Assembly: GCF_001652725.1 (NCBI RefSeq)
Contig: NZ_LWHJ01000028.1
Coordinates: 310,001 to 374,000, forward strand
Direction: 5' to 3'
DNA length: 64,000 nt
Source: Pedobacter psychrophilus
GTDB taxonomy: Bacteria > Bacteroidota > Bacteroidia > Sphingobacteriales > Sphingobacteriaceae
Under the pieces are notes generated by a model. It searched no databases. It saw nothing but the letters and a program-made list of their open reading frames with translations, and was not told the origin of the DNA. Numbering within the stretch: the stretch's first letter is position 1; every line of letters begins with the position of its first letter. Positions 17,501 to 28,200 of this stretch are shown here, one piece after another. The position numbers were made by a program, and so were the translations under genes.

Positions 17501-20500
17501 AGTTTTAAAAGCCGCCCTTGCATATCCATCTCTTAGGTTTTTTACCACAACAGAAAGCGACTGCTCATTTTGGCGGGTGTCTCCCCTAAAGTTAGAAATA
17601 TCTTTTTCTATTGGGATACCCGGAGGAATTACATAAGGTATGGGTGTCCTGCTGCCGTTTTCATCTAAATTAACGGTACTTACATCTAAGGTAGAATTAT
17701 CTAAACCCGGGTTATTTAAAGCAGGATCTGCCAATACTTTTGCAGGCGTATTTTCTGAATTAAACCTACGCCATTCGCCACGCACCAATTGCAATCTTGC
17801 AAATCTCAAAACAGTAGTATCAGCAAAATCTGTCATAAATAAACGCATAAAGCGAATAGATTTGAAATCCTGGATGTTGCCTACTTTGCTGGTATATTGT
17901 GCAATAGGCACTTTAAATTGATACCAGTTTACAGTTTTCTTTTCTCCATTAGCTAAGTTTACTTCGGATGTTACCTTATCTGTAATGTAACCTTTACCAA
18001 CCATTAAATCTTGAGGTCTTATGCTCACTTTATATTGATAATATTCGTCAGATTTTGAAGAATTATTATCTCTATTGATATCCTCACCATCAGGCAAAGC
18101 CGTTGATGCAGAATTTTCTATACCTGTAGCGTCTAAAGATTGTTGTGAAGTTTTAGAATTACCATCTGTTCCGTTATAATTTTCATAACGTTTTAGGATA
18201 TTTGCATTTACAGCATCTAACTGGTTTCCCCTAAAATAAACGTAATCATCCGTAGATGGATCGTTATTAAATTGAGTTGCGGCTTGAGGATTTAATATTG
18301 CTGTTGCTTGGTTTACGATAGCTTGATATTTTTGCTGTTCGTTAACATTGTTTAAACCATCTAAACCAACATCTTGGGTTTGTCTGGCATTTGGGTCGTT
18401 ATCAAAAGCCTGAATAACTGGTTGTAATTTTGGCACTCTTCCCCATACAGTTTCATCAGTTTTAGTAGGGTCATTGTCTGCGGGTAAACCATTTTCTAAA
18501 CTCTTTCTGCCATCTTTTAAAAGATCTTCAGATAAACTTCCGATGTTAAAATATATATCGCCACCAGCAGAATTTGGTTTGTAGATATAAGGATCTAAAA
18601 CCCAAAATTCTATAAATTCGATGTTTAGAGCTTCAAAATCATTGGTTTCAATTCTTCTGAACATCCCGCCCCACCTGTTTCTTGGGTTTTGTAAAGTCCC
18701 ATCCGGATTTAAACCTGTAGTTGTAAAATTATAAGGACCTCGTAATGTTGGATAATAAGCCATATTTAAGGTGGCGATATTAAAAAGCGAACCGGTTGCC
18801 GTTTGTTTAAACGGAAAAACCTCTGTTTCTAAAACTTCCCTTACGTAATGGTTAGAAAGTTCTGTTTTATTATTTTGGATATTTGGCGGAGTTAAGCTAC
18901 TTGTACGGCTGTAAAATACGGGGTCGATATTAAAGAATGCTAGTTTTGCTCTGTTAAAACCGTAAGAAAGGTCATTGCTTAATTGTGATTCTGGAAATAG
19001 TTGTGGAGTGCCAGAAATTTGCCAAGCTGTTGATCCTTTTAAATCTATAATGGAACGGCTCCCTTCAAAATCATCTATATAACTTGCACCATTTTCTCCG
19101 CCGGCAAAATTTAATGCTTTAGGATGGCCAGGATTAAATTTAGCAAATTCGCCATTAAAGGTAATTGAAGAGGTTTCTTTTGTAGAAATGAAAGGAATTT
19201 TATCTACTAGTTTTGTTAATAAACGGCTATTTGTACTATAGTTCATATCAAAACCATAAATGGTATTTGAAATAGATTCTTCGCCGAAATTTACTTTTTG
19301 GGTAAGCGGGGTTTCTTTTAAATTTAATAATGTGGCACCCACGTTAAAATTTTGGTTAACCCGATAATCTAATCTTGTACCAAAAAGTGATTTTTGTTGT
19401 ATACCAAAAAGCTCGTTACTTTCTAACTTAATTTTAATAGGTTGCCCAGAATTTAATAAAGCTTCATTTAAAATCTTAACCCTTCCTATATTATAATCAA
19501 CAGTATAATCTGCGCCTTCAGTTAATTTAAGCGTTCCGGCAGTAACCGCAACTGAACCTTCGGGTACGTTAATAGCATTTAATTGAAACTCTGAACTAAC
19601 AGAAGATTGATATGTTCCTTTAATAACATAACGGTTTAATCCAGGAAAAAACTGTTGTGCAATAACCTTTGTAGAGTCATATAAAGGTTGATAAACATAT
19701 TTATTTATCAGGTTTTGCTCGGTTGCAGGATTAAATTGAGCCGCTAAATCTTTACCAAAAGGCTCTACAGTTGGAAAAATAACACGGCCGTTTTGAGAAT
19801 CAATAGTCAATCCTTCTAAAAAATCAAAAAAGCCATCAGGTTCTCTGGCATTTTGTTGGTTTAATCGATCAAGATTAACAACCTGAAGCCAAAGCTTACC
19901 TGCTGTATTTGCACCATCTTCTATCAATGGTTTTTCTATACCAGAGTTATCATCTAACCTAAAAATATTCAACCTAAAATCATTAGGACTTATTTGATAT
20001 GCACCTAAAGAATAGATGTTTTTCATCATTAAATCCCAAAGCGGTAAATTAGTTTTGATGGTCTCGTTCTTCAATAATTTGGTAAACAAAACCTGAGGAT
20101 TATTAGGATCCACAGGTACATCTTGTCCAAATTCTCCTACCTGATATTCCACGCCATTAACGGTATATCTGTAAGCAACCGATAAAATTTCATCGGCGTT
20201 AAGCGCATTATTTAATGATATATAACCTAGTAATGGGTTTATCGTGTATTCCCTTTCTGTTAATTTTCTAGCATAAGTTACCTTGTTGTAATTATCTAAA
20301 CGGCCACTATTTTGAAAATAATTATCAATATCGTTTGAGTTCGTAAATCTTGATGTAGTAGGAATATTCTGTAATAAATTATTTGATTGTTGCGTAAAAC
20401 CAGGGCCGTTAAAACCAGCAGGCAATGATGAAAATCCAGCACCACCTTGAAAAAGAGTTGTATTATAAGGCTGATTCTCTCCTAAATCCATAAATGCCAA

Positions 20501-21547
20501 AACATCTCTGGAATCTGTTGTACTATTGCTTCTGTTGGTAATCCAAACCTCAATTTTAGTGATATTGATATTTGAAGTAACAATAGGCAAATTTGCATTT
20601 GCCCTGTTAAAGTTGTTTCGAAAATATTGAGCCAAGAAATAATGCTTGTTCGCCTCGTAATTATCGGTACTTAACCTAAACTCGTTTTGTTGTGCACCGT
20701 TTGTAATATTAATTTCTTTGGATTGCGATTTTTGTTGAGAGTACATGGTTGTAACTCCCAACCGACCAAATTGTAATTGCGTTTTTACCCCAAACAAAGC
20801 CTGGCTACCACTAATTAAAGTTGTATTTAGCGGAAAATTTACAATACCAGCCTCAATCTTTTTAATAATTTCATCTTTTGTACCTGTGTATTCTAGCTTT
20901 ACTTGATTCTCAAAATCAAATTGTGCTTCGGTATTATAATTAAAATTAATTTTTAGCTTTTCGCCGATATTTCCGATAACGTTAGCCTGGATTCTTTGGT
21001 TAAAATCGAAATTTCCTGTGGTTCGTTGGCGTTCATTAAAAAGAGGATTTTCATTTCTATTGATATTGCCAGAAAAGGTTAAATCTGCAGATCCACGTGG
21101 TTGTATATTAATCGTATTTCCCCCAAAAATCCTTTCAAATGTTTTGCTTTTAACCTTCACCTCAGGTATAAATCCATCTTTTTCTATTTGCTTACTGGTA
21201 GTAACTAAATTCTTCCAATAAGCATCGATAATTTTTTTTTCTTCTAGCTGCTGATATTCTTTAAAGGTTAGATATAAAGGAGGTTTAATAAGTTTATCTC
21301 CAATCATTTCTTTAATTATATACTTTTTAGTTTTTGGATCGTATTCAACAGTTTTTTTTATGTTTTGCGGATTGGGGAAAAACAAACTGTTATTGCCAGA
21401 AAAAGGAGTGATATAATTATCCTTAACGGGATATTTTATCTTTAAAGAATCTTGTGGAATAACCTGCGAGAAAACACCTAAGCTTGTAATAAGCAATAGC
21501 GAAATGATACTTAATCTATGAATAAGATAGGTAAAATTAATTTTCAA
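14513..21547 (-). CDS. sprA: Type IX secretion outer-membrane translocon SprA (Sov)
   Basis: A 2344-residue protein, the size expected for SprA, which forms the very large 36-strand beta-barrel pore of the type IX secretion system in the outer membrane. It has a signal peptide (IISLLLITSLGVFSQ, end about residue 28) and extensive alternating strands. Typical SprA features include GSADLTFSGNINRNENPLF and RQRTTGNFDFNQRIQANVIG near the N-terminus, ENGASYIDDFEGSRSIIDLK in the middle and many TonB-receptor-like aromatic strand ends to the C-terminus. It starts 23 bases after ruvA, so it is probably in the maeB-ruvA-sprA operon. It would export the two proteins with sorting tails in this window. 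Confidence 0.95.
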   Translation of the reverse strand: MKINFTYLIHRLSIISLLLITSLGVFSQVIPQDSLKIKYPVKDNYITPFSGNNSLFFPNPQNIKKTVEYDPKTKKYIIKEMIGDKLIKPPLYLTFKEYQQLEEKKIIDAYWKNLVTTSKQIEKDGFIPEVKVKSKTFERIFGGNTINIQPRGSADLTFSGNINRNENPLFNERQRTTGNFDFNQRIQANVIGNIGEKLKINFNYNTEAQFDFENQVKLEYTGTKDEIIKKIEAGIVNFPLNTTLISGSQALFGVKTQLQFGRLGVTTMYSQQKSQSKEINITNGAQQNEFRLSTDNYEANKHYFLAQYFRNNFNRANANLPIVTSNINITKIEVWITNRSNSTTDSRDVLAFMDLGENQPYNTTLFQGGAGFSSLPAGFNGPGFTQQSNNLLQNIPTTSRFTNSNDIDNYFQNSGRLDNYNKVTYARKLTEREYTINPLLGYISLNNALNADEILSVAYRYTVNGVEYQVGEFGQDVPVDPNNPQVLFTKLLKNETIKTNLPLWDLMMKNIYSLGAYQISPNDFRLNIFRLDDNSGIEKPLIEDGANTAGKLWLQVVNLDRLNQQNAREPDGFFDFLEGLTIDSQNGRVIFPTVEPFGKDLAAQFNPATEQNLINKYVYQPLYDSTKVIAQQFFPGLNRYVIKGTYQSSVSSEFQLNAINVPEGSVAVTAGTLKLTEGADYTVDYNIGRVKILNEALLNSGQPIKIKLESNELFGIQQKSLFGTRLDYRVNQNFNVGATLLNLKETPLTQKVNFGEESISNTIYGFDMNYSTNSRLLTKLVDKIPFISTKETSSITFNGEFAKFNPGHPKALNFAGGENGASYIDDFEGSRSIIDLKGSTAWQISGTPQLFPESQLSNDLSYGFNRAKLAFFNIDPVFYSRTSSLTPPNIQNNKTELSNHYVREVLETEVFPFKQTATGSLFNIATLNMAYYPTLRGPYNFTTTGLNPDGTLQNPRNRWGGMFRRIETNDFEALNIEFIEFWVLDPYIYKPNSAGGDIYFNIGSLSEDLLKDGRKSLENGLPADNDPTKTDETVWGRVPKLQPVIQAFDNDPNARQTQDVGLDGLNNVNEQQKYQAIVNQATAILNPQAATQFNNDPSTDDYVYFRGNQLDAVNANILKRYENYNGTDGNSKTSQQSLDATGIENSASTALPDGEDINRDNNSSKSDEYYQYKVSIRPQDLMVGKGYITDKVTSEVNLANGEKKTVNWYQFKVPIAQYTSKVGNIQDFKSIRFMRLFMTDFADTTVLRFARLQLVRGEWRRFNSENTPAKVLADPALNNPGLDNSTLDVSTVNLDENGSRTPIPYVIPPGIPIEKDISNFRGDTRQNEQSLSVVVKNLRDGYARAAFKTTVNDVRSYRRLQMYVHAEGDLLKDGDINAFVRLGTDYQDNYYEYAIPTKVTLPGTRDANLIWPDANKFDIEFRLFQLAKTARNNAFLNGQPWPVNVPYIFNDGINTITVKGQPDLSKVRVLMLGARNPLKTNTRPSDDGLEKTVELWFNELRLTDFDERGGWAATARLNAKLADFGDVTLSANKSTIGFGSLENRVSEISRADNQFFDVSSSLELGKFFPVKSGIKIPLFINYSSQLSTPQYDPRNPDIELKNILDQVSSQTRDSIKNYAEDYTQRRSINFTNVRKIKTDPNAKNHLWDIENLSLTYAFTGYGHRDFINRNSEQRTYRGALAYDYNNPAKFYSPFNKAVKSKYLNLLKDFNFSLLPSVLNFRVEVNRLYSENTLRDNDPNNFIPIRTTFNKNFLINRLYGVSWDLTKSLKLDFNATNLSVVDEPNGRITGLVRDTILQNLKRLGRNTNYNHTISLSYTVPLNKIPGLDFISVLTRYQTQFNWMTEPLLTLEDPNINFGNNIQNSRTVQLNPTLNMNLLYNKFGFYRRLNDPNSSGGGKFLVNLLTSLKNVSGSYIRNDGTFLPGYLPKTDVFGYSLDANAPGVGFLLGSQQDIRSKALANGWLTRDTIQNQLYKTALNTKLNLRGTLEPFKDFRIELNAFKNSSEVFTTNFRFANNSNQFESLSPITSGDYSVSIISLGSAFKDGFGKTSPVFQQFLANRGVVSQRLGRQNPNSAGQVAEFADGYGRTSQDVVVPAFLAAYKNKDAGSANLSMFPKIPVPNWRITYNGLTKIEAVSNLFSAFDLTHSYNSTYNVNNYNSLIRYSTANGAVNVRDAENNFLPSLQFSQITLFEQFVPLLGIDMRMKNNMTANVEYRKSRSLSLSLTNSQLASQKDQAFVFGFGYRTADFRFPFGLFKSVNLKNDLNFKLDVAVRNNKTVIYRADVNDPEISAGSKNITYRPSIDYVLNQRFNLRVFYDTNITKPYTSQTFVTAFTNFGINLRFTIQ

Positions 21548-21570
21548 GCGTTACTTGTTAGGATGTGTAA

Positions 21571-22155
21571 TTATAAGGTTTTCAGCGCAATTTTTATGAT
21601 TGTTTCTACACTTAACGGTTCAGTTGATGATTTTACAGCTGCATCAACTGCTTTTTCTGCAGTATTTTTTACAAAGCCTAACATCACCAAAGCACTTAAC
21701 GCTTCATCTTTAGAAGTATTATTTACAGGCATAGAAATTAAAGTTCCAACGCCATCTTTTTTTAATTTATCCTGTAATTCAATAATTAATCGCTGGGCAG
21801 ATTTTGGTCCAATTCCTTTTATGCGTTTAATTTCATTTACATCTCCACTAATAATTGCTTGTTCAATTTCTATTGGCGAAATAGAAGAAAGCATCATTCT
21901 TCCCGTATTTGGTCCAATACCATTTACAGAAATCAGATGAAGAAAAAGCCTTTTTTCGCCCTCATCAGCAAAGCCATATAAAGTATGAGAATCTTCTTTT
22001 ACAGCCAGCCAAGTATATAACTTACAGCGCTCTTGGTCTTTAATTGCGCTGTAAGTATTTAAAGAGATATGAATATGGTATCCTACTCCGCCGGCATCAA
22101 TAACCACGTAAGCTGGGCATTTAAAAGCTAGTTTACCATCAATATATGCGTACAT
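21571..22155 (-). CDS. ruvA: Holliday junction branch-migration protein RuvA
   Basis: A 194-residue protein of normal length. The N-terminal OB fold is seen in MYAYIDGKLAFKCPAYVVID and AGGVGYHIHISLNTY. Two helix-hairpin-helix motifs follow (LISVNGIGPNTGRMMLS and IKRIKGIGPKSAQRLIIEL), then the RuvB-interacting domain III (EALSALVMLGFVKNTAEKAV). RuvA binds four-way junctions and loads the RuvB motor. It starts 2 bases after the malic enzyme stop and sprA follows after 23 bases. Confidence 0.95.
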   Translation of the reverse strand: MYAYIDGKLAFKCPAYVVIDAGGVGYHIHISLNTYSAIKDQERCKLYTWLAVKEDSHTLYGFADEGEKRLFLHLISVNGIGPNTGRMMLSSISPIEIEQAIISGDVNEIKRIKGIGPKSAQRLIIELQDKLKKDGVGTLISMPVNNTSKDEALSALVMLGFVKNTAEKAVDAAVKSSTEPLSVETIIKIALKTL

Positions 22156-22157
22156 AA

Positions 22158-24464
22158 TTATTTTTTAATTTTAGATACACTTTTTTTATGTGGCCTTAAA
22201 TGTTCTTTAGTTTGCACATCTAAAACAGCAATGGTTACCATATTTACAATTTCTCTAACAGAACTTCCCAACTGCAAAACATGGACTGGTTTATTTAATC
22301 CTAAAAGGATTGGTCCAACAGCTTCGGCCCCGCCAATTTCTTGTAAAAGTTTATATGCGATATTTCCAGCATCTAAACTAGGAAAAACCAACGTATTAGC
22401 AGGGTTGTTTTTTAATTTAGAGAAGGGAAAATTATCATTTAATAAATCTTTATTTAAAGCAAAATTAGCTTGCATTTCGCCGTCCACTTTAATCTCAGGA
22501 TGTTTTTCATGAAGTATTCTTACTGCTTCCCTGGTTTTATGAGGTACTTCTCCCTCATTAGAACCATAATTTGAATAAGATAAAATAGCAATTCGAGGTT
22601 TTATATTGAATTGTTTAACGGACTTATTAACCAAAACAGTAATATCTACCAATTCATCAACACTAGGATTTACATTTATAGTGGTATCGGCAAAGAAAAT
22701 TGGTCCTTTTTTAGTTAACATTAAATACATACCCGCCACACGATTTACACCTTCTTCTGTACCAATTACTTGTAAAGCAGGTTTTACAGTTGATGCATAA
22801 TTTTTAGTCAATCCAGATATTAAGGCATCCGCATCTCCAAACTCTACCATAGAAGCGCCAAAATAATTCCTATCCCTCATACTTTTACGAGCCTCATATA
22901 AGGTAATTCCCCTTCTTTGGCGCTTTTCGTAAAGATTTTGAGCAAATTTTTCAAACATTTCAACTTCTTCTAAAGGATCTATGATTTCAACACCTTCTAG
23001 TTCAAGTTCGTTTTCTTCAATAATTTGATTGATAATTTTTTTATTTCCTAAAAGTATAGGAATCGCAATGCCATCATCTTTAACAATTTGGGCAGCCTTT
23101 AAAATTTTATAATTATCAGCTTCAGCAAAAACCACTTTTTTAGGGTCAGATTTAGCTTTGTTTGTAATGGTACGCATTAAAGCATCATCCATTCCTAAGC
23201 GTTTTTGCAGCTCTATTTGATATTGTTTCCAGTCTTTAATATGATGTCTTGCTACGCCAGAATCCATTGCTGCTTTTGCAACAGCAGGTGCAACAGTGGT
23301 AATTAGTCTGAAATCTATTGGTTTTGGGATGATATAATCTTTACCATATTTAATGTTTTTAACATTATAAGCCATATTAACCGCCTCCGGAACATTTTCC
23401 TTTGCTAAATCCGCAATTGCTATAACGGCAGCAATTTTCATCTCCTCGTTTATAGCTGTAGAACGTACGTCTAAAGCGCCTCTAAAAATATAAGGAAAAC
23501 CTAAAACATTGTTCACTTGATTTGGATAATCCGACCTTCCGGTCGCCATTATTATATCCTTACGAGTTTTAACTGCTAATTCATAAGCTATTTCTGGGTT
23601 TGGATTAGCCATGGCGAAAACGATGGGATTTTTAGCCATTGTTTTTAATGCTTCTGCCGATAAAATATCCGCAGACGAAAGTCCGATGAAAACATCTGCA
23701 TCTTTCATGGCATCATCTAAAGAATGAATATCTCTGGATGTAGCAAACTCTAGTTTAGTGCCTTCCAGGTTTTCCCTGTCCGCTCTAATCACTCCGGTTC
23801 TATCCAACATCACAATATTAGCTTTATTTGCGCCTAAAGAAACGTATAATCTTGTGCAAGAAATAGCGGCCGCACCGGCTCCATTTATTACAATTTTAAC
23901 TTTATCGAGTTTCTTTTTTTGAATTTCACATGCATTAATTAATGCTGCGGCAGAAATAATAGCGGTTCCATGCTGATCATCATGCATTACCGGAATTTTC
24001 ATTTCGGCTTTAAGTCTTCTTTCAATCTCGAAACATTCGGGCGCTTTAATATCCTCCAAGTTAATACCTCCAAAAGTTGGCTCAAGAGCTTTAACTATTT
24101 TTACAAAATCATCAACGTTTTTACAGTCGAGTTCTAAATCAAAAACATCTATATCGGCAAAGATTTTAAATAATAAACCTTTACCCTCCATTACTGGTTT
24201 ACCAGCTTCTGGGCCAATATCACCAAGACCCAAAACTGCCGTTCCGTTGCTAATTACAGCTACTAAATTTCCTTTTGCGGTATATTTATATACATCTTCT
24301 ACGTTTTCTGCTATTTTTAAACAAGGTTCTGCCACTCCGGGCGAGTATGCTAATGTTAAATCTCCTTGTGAATTGGTGGGTTTAGTTGGTATAACTTCAA
24401 TTTTACCTGGTCTGCCATGGGAATGATAATCCAAAGCATCTTGCTTTCTGCTCGTTTTGCTCAT
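22158..24464 (-). CDS. maeB: NADP-dependent malic enzyme with phosphotransacetylase-like domain
   Basis: A 768-residue MaeB-type enzyme. The N-terminal malic domain carries [29 protein letters not shown] and [13 protein letters not shown]; the NAD(P)-binding domain carries [16 protein letters not shown]; the C-terminal part from about residue 430 is a phosphate acetyltransferase-like domain ([39 protein letters not shown]). It oxidatively decarboxylates malate to pyruvate, with the C-terminal domain regulatory in the family. First gene of the apparent maeB-ruvA-sprA operon, with a -7 box just upstream. Confidence 0.95.
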   Translation of the reverse strand: MSKTSRKQDALDYHSHGRPGKIEVIPTKPTNSQGDLTLAYSPGVAEPCLKIAENVEDVYKYTAKGNLVAVISNGTAVLGLGDIGPEAGKPVMEGKGLLFKIFADIDVFDLELDCKNVDDFVKIVKALEPTFGGINLEDIKAPECFEIERRLKAEMKIPVMHDDQHGTAIISAAALINACEIQKKKLDKVKIVINGAGAAAISCTRLYVSLGANKANIVMLDRTGVIRADRENLEGTKLEFATSRDIHSLDDAMKDADVFIGLSSADILSAEALKTMAKNPIVFAMANPNPEIAYELAVKTRKDIIMATGRSDYPNQVNNVLGFPYIFRGALDVRSTAINEEMKIAAVIAIADLAKENVPEAVNMAYNVKNIKYGKDYIIPKPIDFRLITTVAPAVAKAAMDSGVARHHIKDWKQYQIELQKRLGMDDALMRTITNKAKSDPKKVVFAEADNYKILKAAQIVKDDGIAIPILLGNKKIINQIIEENELELEGVEIIDPLEEVEMFEKFAQNLYEKRQRRGITLYEARKSMRDRNYFGASMVEFGDADALISGLTKNYASTVKPALQVIGTEEGVNRVAGMYLMLTKKGPIFFADTTINVNPSVDELVDITVLVNKSVKQFNIKPRIAILSYSNYGSNEGEVPHKTREAVRILHEKHPEIKVDGEMQANFALNKDLLNDNFPFSKLKNNPANTLVFPSLDAGNIAYKLLQEIGGAEAVGPILLGLNKPVHVLQLGSSVREIVNMVTIAVLDVQTKEHLRPHKKSVSKIKK

Positions 24465-24484
24465 AATCGCTTATACTTAATCCA

Positions 24485-24492
24485 CAAAAGTA
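24485..24492 (-). promoter_or_regulatory. Bacteroidota -7 promoter box for maeB-ruvA-sprA
   Basis: TACTTTTG on the minus strand fits TAnnTTTG and is identical to the box before the HU gene. It lies 20 bases before the maeB ATG. No -33 element is obvious. Confidence 0.5.
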
Positions 24493-24686
24493 CAATTCTT
24501 TAATAAAGAAAAGCGAGTGAAATTTTATAAAAGAATACTTTATATGCCGCTGATTACTATTTAGAATAAAGGAACTGTTTCTAATTTAGAATTTTTATGT
24601 CGTTTAAGTTAACGCTTAAAACAATATGTTATATTTTGTAACTATTGATTTTTAGGAGCGTAGAACCTCCCAAAAAAGCATTCAAT

Positions 24687-25169
24687 ATGCGGATATTTAT
24701 ACTAGTTATTTTTCTATCAACTCAAGTTTGTGCACAAACTGTAAAACGACAAACATTTGCTTCACAAGGAATTTCTAAAACATTAAATAGTGGTGTATTT
24801 GTTAGTCAATCTGTAGGCCAATCAAGTATAATAGGTTTAATGTTAAAACCTAATATTACAGTACAACAAGGTTACCAACAAAGTAGATTTTCTATACCAA
24901 CAAACGTAATTACTTACCATGCAGTGCAGGTAACTACTTTTCCAAATCCTTTTATTAATGTGATCAATTTGAAATTTTCTAAGGCTGTAACTGAATCCGT
25001 AACTATAATGGTTGCAGATCTCTATGGTAAACTTTTATTTCAGAAAACATTCTTAAATCCTGAACTAGGATTGAATTTTCAGCTAGATAACTTAGCGCCA
25101 CAATCTTATATATTAAGTTTAAATGGAGCAACTTTTAACTATTCGACCAAAATAGTTAAGGCATATTAG
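24687..25169 (+). CDS. Small secreted protein with T9SS type A sorting domain
   Basis: A 160-residue protein with a signal peptide (MRIFILVIFLSTQVCAQ). I use ATG 24687 because it gives this signal; an in-frame start at 24645 would put 14 charged residues before it. The segment FASQGISKTLNSGVFVSQSV and GQSSIIG is typical of small Bacteroidota surface proteins. From about residue 90 a T9SS C-terminal domain follows: FPNPFINVINLKF, MVADLYGKLLFQKTF, LAPQSYILSL and a final KIVKAY. It should be exported by the SprA system. First gene of a four-gene plus-strand set running to 30895. Confidence 0.8.
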   Translation: MRIFILVIFLSTQVCAQTVKRQTFASQGISKTLNSGVFVSQSVGQSSIIGLMLKPNITVQQGYQQSRFSIPTNVITYHAVQVTTFPNPFINVINLKFSKAVTESVTIMVADLYGKLLFQKTFLNPELGLNFQLDNLAPQSYILSLNGATFNYSTKIVKAY

Positions 25170-25209
25170 CATTCAATCGTCAAAATTTAAATAATTATAA
25201 AAACTTAAT

Positions 25210-28200
25210 ATGAAAAGACTAATATTCTTGATTTTTCTTTTGGCCTCTCTTAAAATTGTTGCTCAAACTAATGGCATCACTTATCAAGCAGTAATATTTA
25301 ATCCAAGTACGGGAAATGGTGTGGAGAAAGCATTAGCTAATCAAAAAATTTGTATGTCATTTAAAATTTTAAATAATGATACTGATATCGATTATGAAGA
25401 AAATATGCAAACAACAACTGATCAATTTGGAGCAGTAAATTTACTTATTGGATCTGGAAATAAAATTGGTGGATTAGCCAGTTCAATTGATAAGATAAAT
25501 TGGGGTCTAGGTAAAAAAAGTTTAGTTGTTAGTATAAATACAACAGGAAACTGTTCTGATTATATCGAAATAAGTAATCAACCATTTACAGCAGTACCTT
25601 TTGCATTATTTGCTGCCAATGCGGGAATTAGCGCTACCTCAACAGGTAAAGGTGTTATTCAATTAGCGGGTGATTTAGGAGGATTAGGTTCAATTGCAGA
25701 AAAACCTATAATCTCAAATGATGCTATAGTAACAGCTAAAATTAAAGATAATGCGGTAACTGATAATAAAATAGCTAATGGAATAAGTGCATCGAAAGTA
25801 GGTTTAGGAAATGTTGATAATACAAGTGATATAAATAAACCAGTTTCTTTAGCAGCAAAAGAGTCTCTAGATAAAAAGTTAAATATTTTAGATACTGCAG
25901 CAATGTTAAAACCTTATTTGAAGGTTTTAGATATCAGTTTTTTAATTTCATCAAAAGTAAATGTTGCAGATACTGCTGCAATGCTGAATCCATATGCTAA
26001 AAAGATTGCTACACAAAACCTAATTAATCAAAAAGTAAACATTGCAGATACTGCTACAATGTTGAATACTTATGCTAAAACGATAGCAACTCAAAACTTA
26101 ATCAATCAAAAAATAAATATTGCTGATACAGCTGCGATGTTGAATCCTTATGCAAAAGCAGCGTTAACTTTAGCAGGATTAAATACCAAAGTAAACAATA
26201 CTGATACAGCGTCAATGCTAAGTCCATATGCTAAAACGATTGCAACTCAAAACTTGGTTAATCAAAAAGTAAACATCGCTGATATTGCTGCAATGCTAAA
26301 TCCGTATGCTAAAACGATTGCAACTCAAAACTTAGTTAATCAAAAAGTAAACATAGCTGATACAGCTGCGATGTTAAATCCTTATGCAAAAACAGCTGCG
26401 ACTTTAGCAGGCTTAAATCAAAAAGTAAACGTTGCTGATACTGCTGCAATGCTAAATCCGTATGCTAAAACGATTGCAACTCAAAACTTAGTTAATCAAA
26501 AAGTAAACATCGCTGATACAGCTGCGATGCTAAATCCTTATTCAAAATCTGCAACCACTTTGGCAAGATTAAATACCAAAATAAACATTGCAGATACAGC
26601 TTCTATGTTAAATCCTTATGCAAAAACAGCTGCGACTTTAGCAGGCTTAAATCAAAAAGTAAACGTTGCTGATACTGCTGCAATGTTAATTTCTTACGCA
26701 AAATCAGCTGCGACTTTAGCAAGCTTAAATCAAAAAGTAAATATTGCTGATACAGCTGCGATGCTAAATCCTTATTCAAAATCTGCAACCACTTTGGCAG
26801 GATTAAATACCAAAGTAAATATTGCGGATACAGCTTCTATGTTAAATCCTTATGCAAAAACAGCTGCGACTTTAGTGAGCTTAAATCAAAAAGTAAACGT
26901 TGCTGATACTGCTGCTATGTTGATTCCTTATTCAAAATCTGCTTCGACTTTAGCAGAATTAAATAATAAGGTAAACATTGCTGATACAGCTTCTATGTTA
27001 AATCCTTATGCAAAAACAGCTGCGACTTTAGTGAGCTTAAATCAAAAAGTCAACATCGCAGATACCGCTGCAATGTTGAATCCCTACGCAAAACAAGCTT
27101 CAACTTTAGCTGGATTAAATAGCAAAGTGAATGTTGCTGATACAACTGCAATGTTGAATCCTTATGCAAAAACAATAGCTACTCAAAACTTAATCAATCA
27201 AAAAGTAAATATTGCGGATACAGCGGCAATGTTAAATCCTTACGCAAAACAAGTCTCAACCTTAGTGGGCTTAAATTCTAAAATAAATATTGCTGACACC
27301 GCTGCAATGTTGAATCCCTACGCTAAACAAGCTTCAACTTTAGCAGGTTTAAATACCAAAGTAAGTATTGCTGACACAGCTTCAATGTTAAATCCTTACG
27401 CTAGAACGATTGCTACTCAAAACCTAATTAATCAAAAAGTAAACGTTGCCGATACAGCCGCAATGTTGAATCCGTATGCAAAATCGGTTTCAACTTTAGC
27501 AGGTTTAAATATTAAAGTAAATTTTGCTGATACAGCTTCAATGTTAAGTCATTATGCAAAATCTGCTACAACTTTAGCAGGATTAAATACAAAGGTAAAC
27601 ATAACTGATACTGCTTCAATGTTGAATCCTTATGCAAAATCAGCTGCAACAACAACATCAATTAATTCAAAACTGAGTATTGCAGATACCACAGCAATGC
27701 TTGTTCCTTATGCAAAAGCTGCTGCGACAACAACATCAATTAATACAAAGCTGAATATTGCAGATACAATAGCAATGTTGGTTCCTTATGCAAAAACTGC
27801 TGCGACAACAACTTTAATTAATGCAAAACTGAATACTGCAGATACCACAGCAATGCTTGTTCCTTATGCAAAAGCTGCTGCAACAACAACATCAATTAAT
27901 GCAAAACTGAGTATTGCAGATACAACAGCAATGTTAAGCCCTTATGCGAAAGCGGCCGCAACAACAACTTTAATTAATGCAAAACTGAATATTTCAGATA
28001 CAACAGCAATGCTTGTTCCTTATGCAAAAGCTGCTGCGACTACAACTTTAATTAATACAAAACTGAATATTGCAGATACAACAGCAATGTTGTTTCCTTA
28101 TGCAAAAGTGGTCGCAACAACAGCGTTAATCAATGCAAAACTGAATATTTCAGATACCACAGCAATGTTGACACCATATGCTAAAGCTGCTGCGACAACA

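Noticed and set aside
24602-24622. Imperfect inverted repeat GTTTAAG / CTTAAAAC before the T9SS protein gene
   Set aside because: One base is out of register and AT-rich sequence makes such pairs likely by chance.
24630-24638. TATATTTTG as a -7 box for the T9SS protein gene
   Set aside because: Spacing between TA and TTTG differs by one from the consensus and no -33 box is seen.
26603-26788. Antisense reading frame with repeated residues inside the repeat gene
   Set aside because: It only mirrors the coding repeats on the other strand and has no start context.
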